A stretch of 64,000 nucleotides of DNA. Origin: Flagellimonas hadalis. GTDB taxonomy: Bacteria > Bacteroidota > Bacteroidia > Flavobacteriales > Flavobacteriaceae. The notes below the pieces were generated by a model. That model did not search any database. It saw only the letters and a list, made by a program, of their open reading frames with translations, and was not told the origin of the DNA. Of this stretch, positions 9,283-18,138 are shown one piece after another (within the stretch, counting starts at the first letter, position 1; every line of letters starts with the position of its first letter). A program made the position numbers and the translations under genes. Where the stretch lies: positions 62,001-126,000 of the forward strand of contig NZ_VNIK02000009.1 in NCBI RefSeq assembly GCF_007785775.2. Reading direction: 5' to 3'.

Positions 9283-9492
9283 TTATTGCAATCCAGGTAC
9301 GGAGTCTCTTTTACATTCCTGTTCGTCGGGCATTTTTCCGCAAAATCCACATGCCTCGCCATCTTTGTTCAGAAAGGGACTTTGGCTGGCGCATGTGCCA
9401 GCGAACTTTCCGTCCTTTTTGCCCCAAATCTTGATGGCAATCCCTGCAAATGCGAGGGCCAACAAACCAATGGTCAATAGTACTAACTTCAT
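9283..9492 (-). CDS. small membrane protein with Cys-rich tail, NqrM-like layout
   Basis: 69 residues starting at ATG 9492: one N-terminal membrane helix (about 2-22), a short basic stretch, then a conserved-looking Cys cluster GTC...EACGFCG...EC. The layout (single helix, GxC, then a second Cys group) resembles the DUF539/NqrM proteins that help assemble the Na+-translocating NADH:quinone reductase. The spacing differs and no nqr genes are in this window. In flavobacteria such proteins are usually just called membrane or secreted protein. I could not assign a function. It lies between the anti-sigma gene and a sigma gene. The longer reading to 9615 overlaps the anti-sigma gene and is unlikely. 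Confidence 0.7.
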   Translation of the reverse strand: MKLVLLTIGLLALAFAGIAIKIWGKKDGKFAGTCASQSPFLNKDGEACGFCGKMPDEQECKRDSVPGLQ

Positions 9493-9550
9493 AATCCAAC
9501 TTTTGTGCAAAGGTACAAAATGCCTGACTAAAAGTGGGGGATTTGGGTTA

Positions 9551-10309
9551 TCAATATGTGATGTTGGCCACAATGTTCTCCACGGTTGGCGAAGAGTTTC
9601 CGCCTTCCGGTTCAATGGTAATGTAGCCTATGGCCTTGTCGGCATAGGGGAGTGCAAGGAGCTTGTCCTTTTCGTTGAACTGCTTGATCACACCCAAGTT
9701 CACCAATTCCCCGTTCACTTCGGCCCACATCTGGAAACATTTGTTCTCAGGTAGCTGGGGAACGTTGCTTACATTGATATATGAAAGTTTTTTTACCGGG
9801 TTGATATAGGCGATGGCCTTGAGTTCTTTGCCCTCTTTTTTTCCGTTTACCTGATATTTCTTGGTATCAGGGTTGTTGAGGACGATAAACTGGTTCCTCA
9901 TGTCTTCCAGTTGATTTTTCATGTCATCCTCCAAATATTTGATCTTGTTGGTGACCAATGCATTTTCTTCCTGGAGGTTTTTGTTCTGGTTCCAAAAGAA
10001 CAGGGATGACCCCGCAAAGATCATCAGGGCCACGCTGGCGGCAATGGCATATCTGTAGAACCTTCTGCTGATCATTCTTTCCTTTCGGGCACTGCTCAGA
10101 ATAATTTCCTTAAGGCCTTCAGGGGTTTTCCTTGCATACATTTTTGCAAAGGTTTCCAGATTTTTCTGGAGCTCATCATAGGTTTGCCTCACTTCGGGAT
10201 ACATGGCGATGTACCTTTCCACTTGCTGGGACTCTTCTTTTGTGGTGTGTCCCAATAGGTATTTTTCCAGTGAGTCGGATTCCAAAAATATTTTAACTTT
10301 CTCTTTCAT
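9551..10309 (-). CDS. anti-sigma factor (RskA-like)
   Basis: The first about 80 residues form the cytoplasmic sigma-binding region, with LEKYLLGHTTKEESQQVERY near the start (a zinc-less anti-sigma domain). One membrane helix follows (about residues 82-102, YAIAASVALMIFAGSSLFFW), then a coiled coil and a periplasmic RskA-type domain ending ITIEPEGGNSSPT. It overlaps the upstream sigma gene by four bases (ATGA), so the two are translationally coupled and very probably a cognate sigma/anti-sigma pair. Confidence 0.9.
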   Translation of the reverse strand: MKEKVKIFLESDSLEKYLLGHTTKEESQQVERYIAMYPEVRQTYDELQKNLETFAKMYARKTPEGLKEIILSSARKERMISRRFYRYAIAASVALMIFAGSSLFFWNQNKNLQEENALVTNKIKYLEDDMKNQLEDMRNQFIVLNNPDTKKYQVNGKKEGKELKAIAYINPVKKLSYINVSNVPQLPENKCFQMWAEVNGELVNLGVIKQFNEKDKLLALPYADKAIGYITIEPEGGNSSPTVENIVANITY

Positions 10310-10872
10310 GACAATAGATTTAAAACGATGAGCAAGGCCATTGTTGTGCCGTATATCTTTCCAAGTTCCCTAAGTCCAATTTTCAGTCTGGATTTGATGG
10401 TGCCCAAGGGGATATCCAGTTCCTCACTTGCCTCTTGTTGCGTCATTCCCTCAAAAAATAGGGCTTCCAAAACTATTCTGTACTTGGGTTCTATCTTGTC
10501 CAAGTTTTCCTGGACGTCCAGATGTTCGGGGCTAATGCCACTCACTCCAAGATTATATACGTCTGAAACGTCGATTTGGACTTCCTTGCTCGCTTTATTG
10601 TTCACACTTCGCAATTTGTCGATTGCGGTGTTCCTGGTAATGCGAAACAGCCAAGTGAAGAGCTTGGCTTTTGAGGCATCATAGGAGTCGGCCTTTTTCC
10701 ATATTTTGATGAAACTTTCTTGGAGCACATCTTGGGCAAGTTCGTCGTCCTTGACCACTTTGTGGGCCACCCCAAAAAGCGTATCCCCATAGTTTTCATA
10801 GAGTAGGGCAATGGCCCTATCATCCTTTTCTGCCAGTAGCGAAACAATGTGTTTCTCAATCAATGTGCTCAT
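10306..10872 (-). CDS. ECF-type RNA polymerase sigma factor (SigK-like)
   Basis: 188 residues with region 2 (YGDTLFGVAHKVVKDDELAQDVLQESFIKIW, read across residues 25-55) and region 4 with the helix-turn-helix EGMTQQEASEELDIPLGT near residue 150. The C-terminal helix is hydrophobic (TMALLIVLNLLS), which is unusual for a soluble sigma factor. It is partnered with the overlapping RskA-like anti-sigma gene. The 200-base region upstream (10873-11072) presumably holds its promoter; I saw no convincing housekeeping promoter there. Confidence 0.92.
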   Translation of the reverse strand: MSTLIEKHIVSLLAEKDDRAIALLYENYGDTLFGVAHKVVKDDELAQDVLQESFIKIWKKADSYDASKAKLFTWLFRITRNTAIDKLRSVNNKASKEVQIDVSDVYNLGVSGISPEHLDVQENLDKIEPKYRIVLEALFFEGMTQQEASEELDIPLGTIKSRLKIGLRELGKIYGTTMALLIVLNLLS

Positions 10873-11043
10873 TTGCGGTGCTTTGGGTATTTTTTTTGGG
10901 ACAAGTGATCTAAAATAGGATTTATATCGTACATACTACAACGCTAAGGTAGAAAAAGCTTTACTTGTCAGCGTTCGATTGAGCAAGAAAAAGGGGTAAG
11001 ACCCTCTACGATACATATAATTTTGGTTAGTTTGGTTTGGTAT

Positions 11044-11074
11044 AACCCCCGTTATTGGTTTCAATGCGGGGGTT
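11044..11074 (-). terminator. hairpin at the end of murB
   Basis: AACCCCCG and CGGGGGTT pair across a 15-base loop; the hairpin overlaps the murB stop codon. There is no U-run after it on the minus strand, so it may stabilise the 3' end rather than act as a full intrinsic terminator. Confidence 0.45.
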
Positions 11075-12089
11075 ATTTTATGATGTTCACTTCGGGTAGG
11101 ATGTCTATCCCGAATTTATTCTTTACTTCCTTCTGTATGTTCTCGGCCAGCTCAAGGATCTCTTTTCCCGTGGCTTTTCCATAATTAACGAGCACCAAGG
11201 CCTGTTTTTCATGAACCCCGGCATCCCCGAAACGCTTTCCCTTGAATCCACACTGTTCAATGAGCCATCCGGCCGGTATTTTGAACTGATCGTCTTCCAG
11301 TTCATAGAAAGGGGCCTTGGGATGATGTTTGATGAACTTGTCGAACTTTTTTTTCGAGATCACTGGGTTTTTGAAAAAACTGCCACTGTTCCCCAACTCC
11401 TTAGGGTCCGGCAATTTGCTTTGCCGAATGGCTATCACTGCGTTGGAAATGTCCCTAATGGTGGGATAAACAATGCCGTTGCTCTTGAGTTCTTCCTCGA
11501 TGGCGCCATAACCCGTGTGCAGCACGTGGTCTTTTTTGGTCAATCTGAGGTTTACCGAAGTGATGATGAACTTGTCCTTCGCTTCGTTCTTGAAAATGGA
11601 ATCCCTGTACCCAAACTGACAGTCTTCCTTGTCGAAGGCGACCAATTCCCCGGTTTCCACATCCATAGCGGTACAACTTATAAAGACATCTTTCAGTTCC
11701 ACACCATAGGCGCCAATGTTTTGTATAGGTGCAGTTCCCACATTGCCAGGGATAAGGGATAGGTTTTCCAGTCCACCATACCCTCTGTCCAAGCTCCACA
11801 TGGCCAGATTGTGCCAGTTTTCACCGGCCATGGCCTTGATTTCGACACTTTCCCCATTTTCTTCGGCGATGGAAATGCCTTTCAGGTTGATGTGCATCAC
11901 AAGGGCATCAATGTCCTTGGTGAGCAACATATTACTCCCTCCACTGATGATGAACCTTTTGGGATATGCCGTCAGTTCCAGTACCTTTTGTAGTTGGGCC
12001 AATCCGGTTATCTCCACAAAAAAGCGGGCCTTTACGTCAATACCAAAGGTATTGTGACTCTTGAGTGATATGTTTTCCTGTATGGTCAC
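11073..12089 (-). CDS. murB: UDP-N-acetylenolpyruvoylglucosamine reductase
   Basis: Flavoenzyme reducing UDP-GlcNAc-enolpyruvate to UDP-MurNAc, the second committed step of peptidoglycan synthesis. The FAD-binding motif GGSNMLL is near residue 50 and the catalytic-Ser region NSGSFFKNP near 234. A C-terminal Glu-bearing segment (LPEVNII) ends the protein. Length 338 fits type I MurB. The start is GTG at 12089, overlapping the aminotransferase stop as GTGA, so the two genes are translationally coupled. Confidence 0.95.
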   Translation of the reverse strand: MTIQENISLKSHNTFGIDVKARFFVEITGLAQLQKVLELTAYPKRFIISGGSNMLLTKDIDALVMHINLKGISIAEENGESVEIKAMAGENWHNLAMWSLDRGYGGLENLSLIPGNVGTAPIQNIGAYGVELKDVFISCTAMDVETGELVAFDKEDCQFGYRDSIFKNEAKDKFIITSVNLRLTKKDHVLHTGYGAIEEELKSNGIVYPTIRDISNAVIAIRQSKLPDPKELGNSGSFFKNPVISKKKFDKFIKHHPKAPFYELEDDQFKIPAGWLIEQCGFKGKRFGDAGVHEKQALVLVNYGKATGKEILELAENIQKEVKNKFGIDILPEVNIIK

Positions 12090-13279
12090 TTGGCGTTGTA
12101 CTCCTTTAAGGCCCTGCCCAAAATCTGGACGGCCTTTACAAGTTGGTCTTTTTCCAGCACATAGGCAATCCTGATCTGGTTTTTTCCCAATCCGGGAGTG
12201 GCATAAAAGCCTGCCGCAGGTGCTACCATGACCGTATTGCCGTCCATTTCAAATTTTTCCAACAACCATTGTGCAAAATCATCGGCATCGGCAACGGGCA
12301 GTTCCACAACACAGTAAAAAGCACCTTGTGGCACGGCTACTTTTACGCCCTCCAATTGTTTCAGTTCGGAGATGAGTATATTCCTGCGGGAGACGTACTC
12401 TTCGATGACTTCATCAAAATATTCCTGAGGGGTCTCCAATGCGGCTTCACTGGCTATCTGGGCGAAAGTGGGGGGCGACAACCTGGCTTGGGCAAATTTC
12501 ATTGCGGTTTGGATCACTTCCCTATTCTTGGAAACGATACATCCGATACGTGCCCCGCACATGCTGTATCTTTTGGAAACGGAATCCACCACAATGGCAT
12601 GTTCCTCAAGGCCATTGACCTGCAAAATGGAATAATGTTGACTTCCTTCGTAGGTGAACTCGCGATATACTTCGTCCGCAATAAGGAAAAGGTCGTGTTT
12701 CTTCACCAAAGTGGCCAGTTGTTCTATCTCTTCCTTACTATATAGGTATCCTGTTGGGTTCCCTGGATTACAGATCAATATGGCCTTCGTCTGTGGGGTG
12801 ATGAGTTTTTCGAATTCTGCGATGGGCGGAAGGGCAAAATTGGTGTCGATGGATGAGGCAATGGGCACCACCTTCACACCGGCAGCAGTGGCAAAACCAT
12901 TGTAGTTGGCATAGAAGGGTTCCGGGATGATGATCTCATCCTCAGCATCCATGATGGTCCCCATGGCAAAGGAAAGGGCTTCCGAGCCACCCGTGGTCAC
13001 AATGATGTCCTTGGCGGTGACGTGGATGTCCTTTTTGGCATAATAGGCCGCTATCTTTTCCCGATAGATTTCCGAACCTTCGGTCATGCTATAGGCCAAG
13101 ACCTCGATGTTATGGTTCCTCACAGCATCCAAGGCCACTTTTGGCGTCTTGATGTCGGGTTGCCCTATATTAAGGTGTATGACGTGGCTCCCTCTCTTCT
13201 TTGCAGCTTCGGCATAGGGGACCAATTTTCGGATGGGGGAGGCAGGCATTTGCCTTCCTTTTTCAGAGATACTCGGCAT
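12086..13279 (-). CDS. pyridoxal-phosphate aminotransferase, class I/II
   Basis: Fold-type I aminotransferase of the AspC/AAT-Ib group. Visible motifs are GQPDIKTPK near residue 38, ICNPGNPTGYLY (about 173), ADEVYREF (about 202) and the PLP-lysine segment SVSKRYSMCGARIG (about 232). It ends with the substrate-binding RIAYV. Substrate cannot be read from the sequence; aspartate or aromatic amino acids are plausible. It is the first gene of a two-gene unit with murB. Confidence 0.88.
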   Translation of the reverse strand: MPSISEKGRQMPASPIRKLVPYAEAAKKRGSHVIHLNIGQPDIKTPKVALDAVRNHNIEVLAYSMTEGSEIYREKIAAYYAKKDIHVTAKDIIVTTGGSEALSFAMGTIMDAEDEIIIPEPFYANYNGFATAAGVKVVPIASSIDTNFALPPIAEFEKLITPQTKAILICNPGNPTGYLYSKEEIEQLATLVKKHDLFLIADEVYREFTYEGSQHYSILQVNGLEEHAIVVDSVSKRYSMCGARIGCIVSKNREVIQTAMKFAQARLSPPTFAQIASEAALETPQEYFDEVIEEYVSRRNILISELKQLEGVKVAVPQGAFYCVVELPVADADDFAQWLLEKFEMDGNTVMVAPAAGFYATPGLGKNQIRIAYVLEKDQLVKAVQILGRALKEYNAK

Positions 13280-13426
13280 GTGCTAAATTTTAGGCAAAAA
13301 TGGGAAAACCCACACTTGAAAACAACACATTACAGGTTTATTTATCTGTTGACCAAAATGTTAATTTAAGGTGAACGAACCGTCTTATTTTGTATATTTA
13401 ATATGTACAACCTGCTAGAATTAAGA

Positions 13427-14767
13427 ATGTTGGGAAGAAAGCTTACTTTTTTTGTCTTTTTAACGATGGTGCCCTTGTTGGTTTTGGCGCAGGGATATTT
13501 CTTGCCCAAAGGGCAAAAGTTCGAGAAAATCAAGTTTGAACTCATCAACAACCTCATCATCATCCCTGTGGAGATCAATGGTGCAGACCTCACCTTTATT
13601 TTGGATTCGGGGGTCAGTAAACCTATCCTTTTCAATCTTTCCGAATCGGATTCCATACCCATCAACAATGTGTCCGAAGTCACCATCAGGGGACTTGGGA
13701 CTGGGGAACCCATGAAAGCCCTCAGTTCAAAATCCAACATCTTTCGGCTTGGGGATGTTCGGAATTTTTCCCAGGACCTTTATGTGGTATTGGACAGGGA
13801 AATCAATTTTTCCACCTCATTGGGCATACCGGTCCATGGTATAATGGGCTATGATCTTTTCAAAGATTTCATCATGGAGGTGAATTATGGTTCACATACC
13901 ATAAAACTCCACAACCCTCAATTGTACAAGCACAAAAAGAAAAAGAATACACAGACCCTTCCCTTGGTCATTCAGCGCAACAAGGCCTATGTGGAAGGAA
14001 CGGTACTGATGAAGGATACCGCCAATATTCCCGTCAAATTGCTCGTGGATACGGGAAGTAGTGATGCCCTATGGCTGTTCCAGGAGCCAGAAAAGGGATT
14101 GGACATACCGGAAAAAAACTATGAAGATCATCTGGGTAGGGGACTCAGTGGTGATATTTTTGGAAAACGGAGCAAAATCGACGGTGTCAAAATCGGTGGT
14201 TTTGAACTGAAAGAGGCCAAAGTGGCCTTTCCATACTGGGAATCCTTTGCCGCTTTGGAAAATCTTGGCGATCGTAATGGCAGTGTGGGAGGTGAGATCC
14301 TGAAACGGTTCAACATCATCTTCGACTATACCCGCGCACTGGTCACCCTAAAGAAAAACGGAAACTTTAAAGAACCCTTCCATTATAACTTGGCCGGAGT
14401 GGAACTCCAACATAACGGTTTGCGCTACATTGCCGAAAGCATTGCCGGGCCCGGCGGTATTGTGAAGGACGATGACTCTACCTTTGGTAATGTCCAGATC
14501 TTATTGGAGAACAAGACCAGGCTCAGTTTGGTGCCGGAAATCGTGGTGTCAGGTATCAGGGCCGGGAGCCCTGCTGCCGAGGCGGGACTGCGCGAAGGGG
14601 ACGTAATACTCGCCGTCAATGGTAAAAGTGTTCATCGGTACAAACTACAGGAAATTCTCAAAATGATGAACGAAAAAGAAGGCAAACGTATCAAGGTACA
14701 CATAGAAAGGTACAACAAGGACCTTATGTTCTCCTTTGTGCTCAAAAAAGTTTTCGATGATGACTAA
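13427..14767 (+). CDS. exported two-lobe aspartyl protease with PDZ domain
   Basis: I start it at ATG 13427, which opens a signal peptide (MLGRKLTFFVFLTMVPLLVLAQ); ATG 13403 adds eight residues. Two retropepsin-like halves follow. The first carries the active-site motif FILDSGVSKP (about residue 56), the second LLVDTGSSDALW (about 207). A C-terminal PDZ domain (about 365-440, GSPAAEAGLREGDVILAVNG) completes it. Duplication of the Asp motif in one chain would allow a monomeric pepsin-like site. Periplasmic or surface proteolysis is inferred. It ends in a shared terminator. Confidence 0.85.
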   Translation: MLGRKLTFFVFLTMVPLLVLAQGYFLPKGQKFEKIKFELINNLIIIPVEINGADLTFILDSGVSKPILFNLSESDSIPINNVSEVTIRGLGTGEPMKALSSKSNIFRLGDVRNFSQDLYVVLDREINFSTSLGIPVHGIMGYDLFKDFIMEVNYGSHTIKLHNPQLYKHKKKKNTQTLPLVIQRNKAYVEGTVLMKDTANIPVKLLVDTGSSDALWLFQEPEKGLDIPEKNYEDHLGRGLSGDIFGKRSKIDGVKIGGFELKEAKVAFPYWESFAALENLGDRNGSVGGEILKRFNIIFDYTRALVTLKKNGNFKEPFHYNLAGVELQHNGLRYIAESIAGPGGIVKDDDSTFGNVQILLENKTRLSLVPEIVVSGIRAGSPAAEAGLREGDVILAVNGKSVHRYKLQEILKMMNEKEGKRIKVHIERYNKDLMFSFVLKKVFDDD

Positions 14768-14771
14768 AAAA

Positions 14772-14801
14772 ATCCCCGAAAAGCAATTGCTTTTCGGGGA
14801 T
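14772..14801. terminator. bidirectional intrinsic terminator
   Basis: A perfect 30-base palindrome: ATCCCCGAAAAGCAA followed by its complement, with A-rich sequence on the left and T-rich sequence on the right. It serves the convergent protease and DUF1573 genes. Confidence 0.85.
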
Positions 14802-14823
14802 AGGGTCATAATTTTCTTTTTAC

Positions 14824-15210
14824 TTACTTAGCTCCTGGGCCGTTAACGTTCCCTTTTATTTTTAGAACCTTGGTGGGCGTGTCCGCATTGGAGGTCACTG
14901 TAATGGCCTTTCTGATGGGTCCTACCCGGTTGGTGTCATATTTTACCTCAATTTTTCCGGTCTTTCCGGGCATAATGGGCTCTTCAGGCTTTTTGGGGAT
15001 GGTGCAGCCACAGCTTGATTTTACACTGCTGATCACCAAAGGTGAACTTCCGGTATTCGTGAATTCAAATACCCGGACACCGTCACTTCCTTTTTCAATT
15101 TCACCGTAATCGATGGTCTCGCTCTTAAATTCAATCTTAGCAGTTTCCTGGGCATATATCCCTAGAGACAGAAGCCCGACAAACAGCATGAGTACAGTTT
15201 TTTTCATCAT
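14824..15210 (-). CDS. exported DUF1573 protein
   Basis: Starting at ATG 15210 (or 15207) the product has a signal peptide (MMKKTVLMLFVGLLSLGIYAQ) and then a single immunoglobulin-like DUF1573 domain. Its hallmark is the pattern FTNTGSSPLVISSVKSSCGC followed by PGKTGKIEVKYDTN. The family is abundant in Bacteroidota; its molecular role is not established. The upstream extension to 15258 is not needed. It is divergent from valS across a 197-base spacer. Confidence 0.88.
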   Translation of the reverse strand: MMKKTVLMLFVGLLSLGIYAQETAKIEFKSETIDYGEIEKGSDGVRVFEFTNTGSSPLVISSVKSSCGCTIPKKPEEPIMPGKTGKIEVKYDTNRVGPIRKAITVTSNADTPTKVLKIKGNVNGPGAK

Positions 15211-15407
15211 TTTTGGTTTTTGGGTGAATTCCAAATGTAGATGTTTTGTCACCTGCATCCAAAATTCTTTTGTTATGTAATAACGTTACTTATTTTTGTT
15301 TCGTATTTCTGGATTGGCTTCCATCAGGAGAATTGCATTAAATTAACATTATGCTTCCCTTCAATAAAAACCAATCCATAGCCATTTAACAAAAACTGTA
15401 CCGAAAA

Positions 15408-18038
15408 ATGGAGATTCCATCAAAATATGAACCCCAAAGGGTTGAAGGACACTGGTATGCCTACTGGACTGAGCATGGGTATTTTAGTTCAAAACCAGAT
15501 AAAAGGGAGCCCTATACCATTGTGATACCCCCACCAAACGTGACCGGGGTGCTGCATATGGGGCACATGCTCAACAATACCATCCAAGATGTTTTGATAC
15601 GAAGGGCAAGGCTTTTGGGCAAAAATGCCTGTTGGGTACCGGGAATGGACCACGCTTCCATCGCCACGGAAGCCAAAGTAGTCGCCAAATTGAAGGACGA
15701 GGGTATCAACAAGGCCAACCTCTCTCGGGAAGAATTCCTAAAACATGCCTGGGACTGGACGAATGAGTATGGAGGTGTCATCCTTCAACAGTTGAAAAAA
15801 CTGGGTTGCTCCTGCGATTGGGACCGAACCAAGTTCACGATGGATGACGATATGTCAGCTTCTGTGATCAAAGTTTTTGTGGATCTCTATAATAAAGGAT
15901 TGGTTTACAGGGGGTACCGAATGGTGAATTGGGACCCTGAGGCCAAGACCACCTTGTCCGATGAAGAGGTCATTTATGAAGAAAGACAGGGAAATCTCTA
16001 TTATTTGGCCTACGCCATAGAAGGTTCCGACGAAAAAGTGACCATTGCCACCACCCGTCCGGAGACCATTCTGGGCGATACCGCGATCTGCATCAACCCC
16101 AACGACGAAAGGTACCATCACCTCCGCGGCAAAAAGGCCATTGTGCCCATCTGCGGACGTGTGATTCCCATCATTGAGGATGAATATGTGGATGTGGAAT
16201 TCGGGACAGGCTGCCTGAAAGTGACCCCGGCCCACGATGAAAATGACAAAAACCTTGGGGACAAACACAATTTGGAGGTCATCGATATCTTTAATGAAGA
16301 TGCGAGCCTCAACTCTTTTGGACTTCACTACGAAGGAAAGGACCGTTTTGTGGTCCGCAAGGAAATTGCAAAGGAGCTGGAGGAAAAGGGCCATTTGGTC
16401 AAAGTGGAACAGCACATGAACAAAGTGGGCACCTCGGAACGGACCAAAGCCGTCATTGAACCCCGACTGTCCGACCAATGGTTCCTGAAAATGCAAGAAT
16501 TGGCCAAACCGGCCCTCGAAGGTGTTCTGGAAACGAACGACATCAAACTATATCCATCCAAATTTGATAACACCTATCGCCATTGGATGGAAAACATCCG
16601 TGACTGGAACATTTCGCGTCAATTGTGGTGGGGCCAGCAGATTCCGGCCTACTATTATGGGGATGGACAGGATGATTTTGTGGTGGCGGAAACGCCTGAA
16701 GAAGCCCTGAAATTGGCACAGGAAAAAACTTCGGACTTCGGACTTCAGGCTTCGGACTTGACACAAGACCCGGACGTTTTGGACACTTGGTTTTCCTCGT
16801 GGCTATGGCCCATCAGTGTGTTTGGTGGTATTTTGGAGCCGGACAATGAAGAAGTGGACTATTATTACCCGACCAATGACCTGGTCACTGGACCGGATAT
16901 CCTGTTTTTCTGGGTGGCCCGTATGATCATGGCCGGATATGAATACCGTGGAAAAAGGCCTTTTGAAAATGTATATCTGACCGGATTGGTCCGTGACAAA
17001 CAGCGTCGGAAAATGTCCAAATCGTTGGGGAATTCGCCCGATGCACTAAAATTGATCGAGGATTTTGGGGCCGATGGTGTTCGCGTGGGACTGCTTTTGA
17101 GTTCTGCGGCGGGCAACGATCTCTTGTTCGATGAGGCACTTTGCCAACAAGGTTCCAACTTTGCCAATAAAATTTGGAACGCTTTCCGGTTGGTAAGGGG
17201 ATGGGAGATTGCCGATATCCCGCAGCCCGAAGCGGCCAGAGTAGGTATCGATTGGTACAAGGCCAAGTTTGACCAGACGTTGGTGGAAATAGAGGACCAT
17301 TTTTCCAAATACCGTATTTCCGATGCCCTAATGGCCATTTATAAATTGGTCTGGGACGATTTCTGTTCCTGGTTGTTGGAAATCGTGAAACCGGATTACC
17401 AAAAGCCCATCGATACCAAAACATTTGATGCGGTCATACAACTGTTTGAAGAAAATTTGAAGTTGCTGCACCCGTTCATGCCATTTTTGACCGAAGAAGT
17501 CTGGCAACATATTGCCCAGCGAACCCCTGAAGAAGCATTGATCGTGTCCCAATGGCCAAAACCAGGTAAAGTGGATACGGCACTGATCAATGGATTTGAT
17601 TTCGCTGCTGAGGTGATTTCCGGTATCAGGACCATCCGAAAGGAAAAAAGCATTCCCCAAAAAGATGCATTGGAACTTTTCATGATGAATGCCGAAGGAG
17701 TGGACAACCAAATGGATGCCATTATTCGGAAGTTGGCCAACCTGTCGAATTTAGAGGTTACAGATGCCAGTTTGGATGGTGCACTGACCTTTAGGGTGAA
17801 GAGCAACGAGTATTTCATTCCGATAAGTGGTGCCATCGATGTGGAGGCCGAAATTGCAAAGATCAAGGAGGAACTTAAATACACCAAAGGTTTTTTGAAA
17901 TCGGTACAAGGTAAATTGAGCAATGAACGCTTTGTGAACAATGCCCCGGAACAGGTGGTGGCCATCGAACGAAAAAAGGCTGCAGATGCCGAGGCCAAGA
18001 TCGAGACTTTGGAGAAAAGCTTGGCCAGTTTACAATAA
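15408..18038 (+). CDS. valS: valyl-tRNA synthetase
   Basis: Class I synthetase charging tRNA-Val. The HIGH-type motif [14 protein letters not shown] is near residue 43, the editing domain spans about 190-400, KMSKS lies in [11 protein letters not shown] near residue 531, and a C-terminal coiled coil (about 815-876) binds the tRNA arm. 876 residues is normal. Just before the conserved [15 protein letters not shown], residues about 441-451 ([11 protein letters not shown]) are encoded by a simple-looking repeat (16728-16759) also found at the trpG stop codon, an apparently tolerated in-frame insertion. Confidence 0.97.
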   Translation: MEIPSKYEPQRVEGHWYAYWTEHGYFSSKPDKREPYTIVIPPPNVTGVLHMGHMLNNTIQDVLIRRARLLGKNACWVPGMDHASIATEAKVVAKLKDEGINKANLSREEFLKHAWDWTNEYGGVILQQLKKLGCSCDWDRTKFTMDDDMSASVIKVFVDLYNKGLVYRGYRMVNWDPEAKTTLSDEEVIYEERQGNLYYLAYAIEGSDEKVTIATTRPETILGDTAICINPNDERYHHLRGKKAIVPICGRVIPIIEDEYVDVEFGTGCLKVTPAHDENDKNLGDKHNLEVIDIFNEDASLNSFGLHYEGKDRFVVRKEIAKELEEKGHLVKVEQHMNKVGTSERTKAVIEPRLSDQWFLKMQELAKPALEGVLETNDIKLYPSKFDNTYRHWMENIRDWNISRQLWWGQQIPAYYYGDGQDDFVVAETPEEALKLAQEKTSDFGLQASDLTQDPDVLDTWFSSWLWPISVFGGILEPDNEEVDYYYPTNDLVTGPDILFFWVARMIMAGYEYRGKRPFENVYLTGLVRDKQRRKMSKSLGNSPDALKLIEDFGADGVRVGLLLSSAAGNDLLFDEALCQQGSNFANKIWNAFRLVRGWEIADIPQPEAARVGIDWYKAKFDQTLVEIEDHFSKYRISDALMAIYKLVWDDFCSWLLEIVKPDYQKPIDTKTFDAVIQLFEENLKLLHPFMPFLTEEVWQHIAQRTPEEALIVSQWPKPGKVDTALINGFDFAAEVISGIRTIRKEKSIPQKDALELFMMNAEGVDNQMDAIIRKLANLSNLEVTDASLDGALTFRVKSNEYFIPISGAIDVEAEIAKIKEELKYTKGFLKSVQGKLSNERFVNNAPEQVVAIERKKAADAEAKIETLEKSLASLQ
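16728..16759 (+). repeat. ACTTCGG-type dispersed repeat inside valS
   Basis: Imperfect iteration of ACTTCGG (ACTTCGG, ACTTCGG, ACTTCAGG, CTTCGG, ACTT). Aligned by eye with 48193-48224, nearly all positions match, in the same order of units. It is read in frame in valS. Confidence 0.7.
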
Positions 18039-18063
18039 CCTTTGGTTATTCGGACATTTTTTG

Positions 18064-18088
18064 AAAAGGGAAGCCAGCTTCCCTTTTT
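18064..18088 (+). terminator. intrinsic terminator after valS
   Basis: AAAAGGGAAGC and GCTTCCCTTTT pair around a two-base CA gap (effective loop slightly larger) and are followed by a T-rich run, 25 bases after the valS stop. Confidence 0.85.
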
Positions 18089-18138
18089 ATTTTTTTTCAT
18101 ACTTTGGAATCGATTAGAACCAACACTTTTTATGGACC

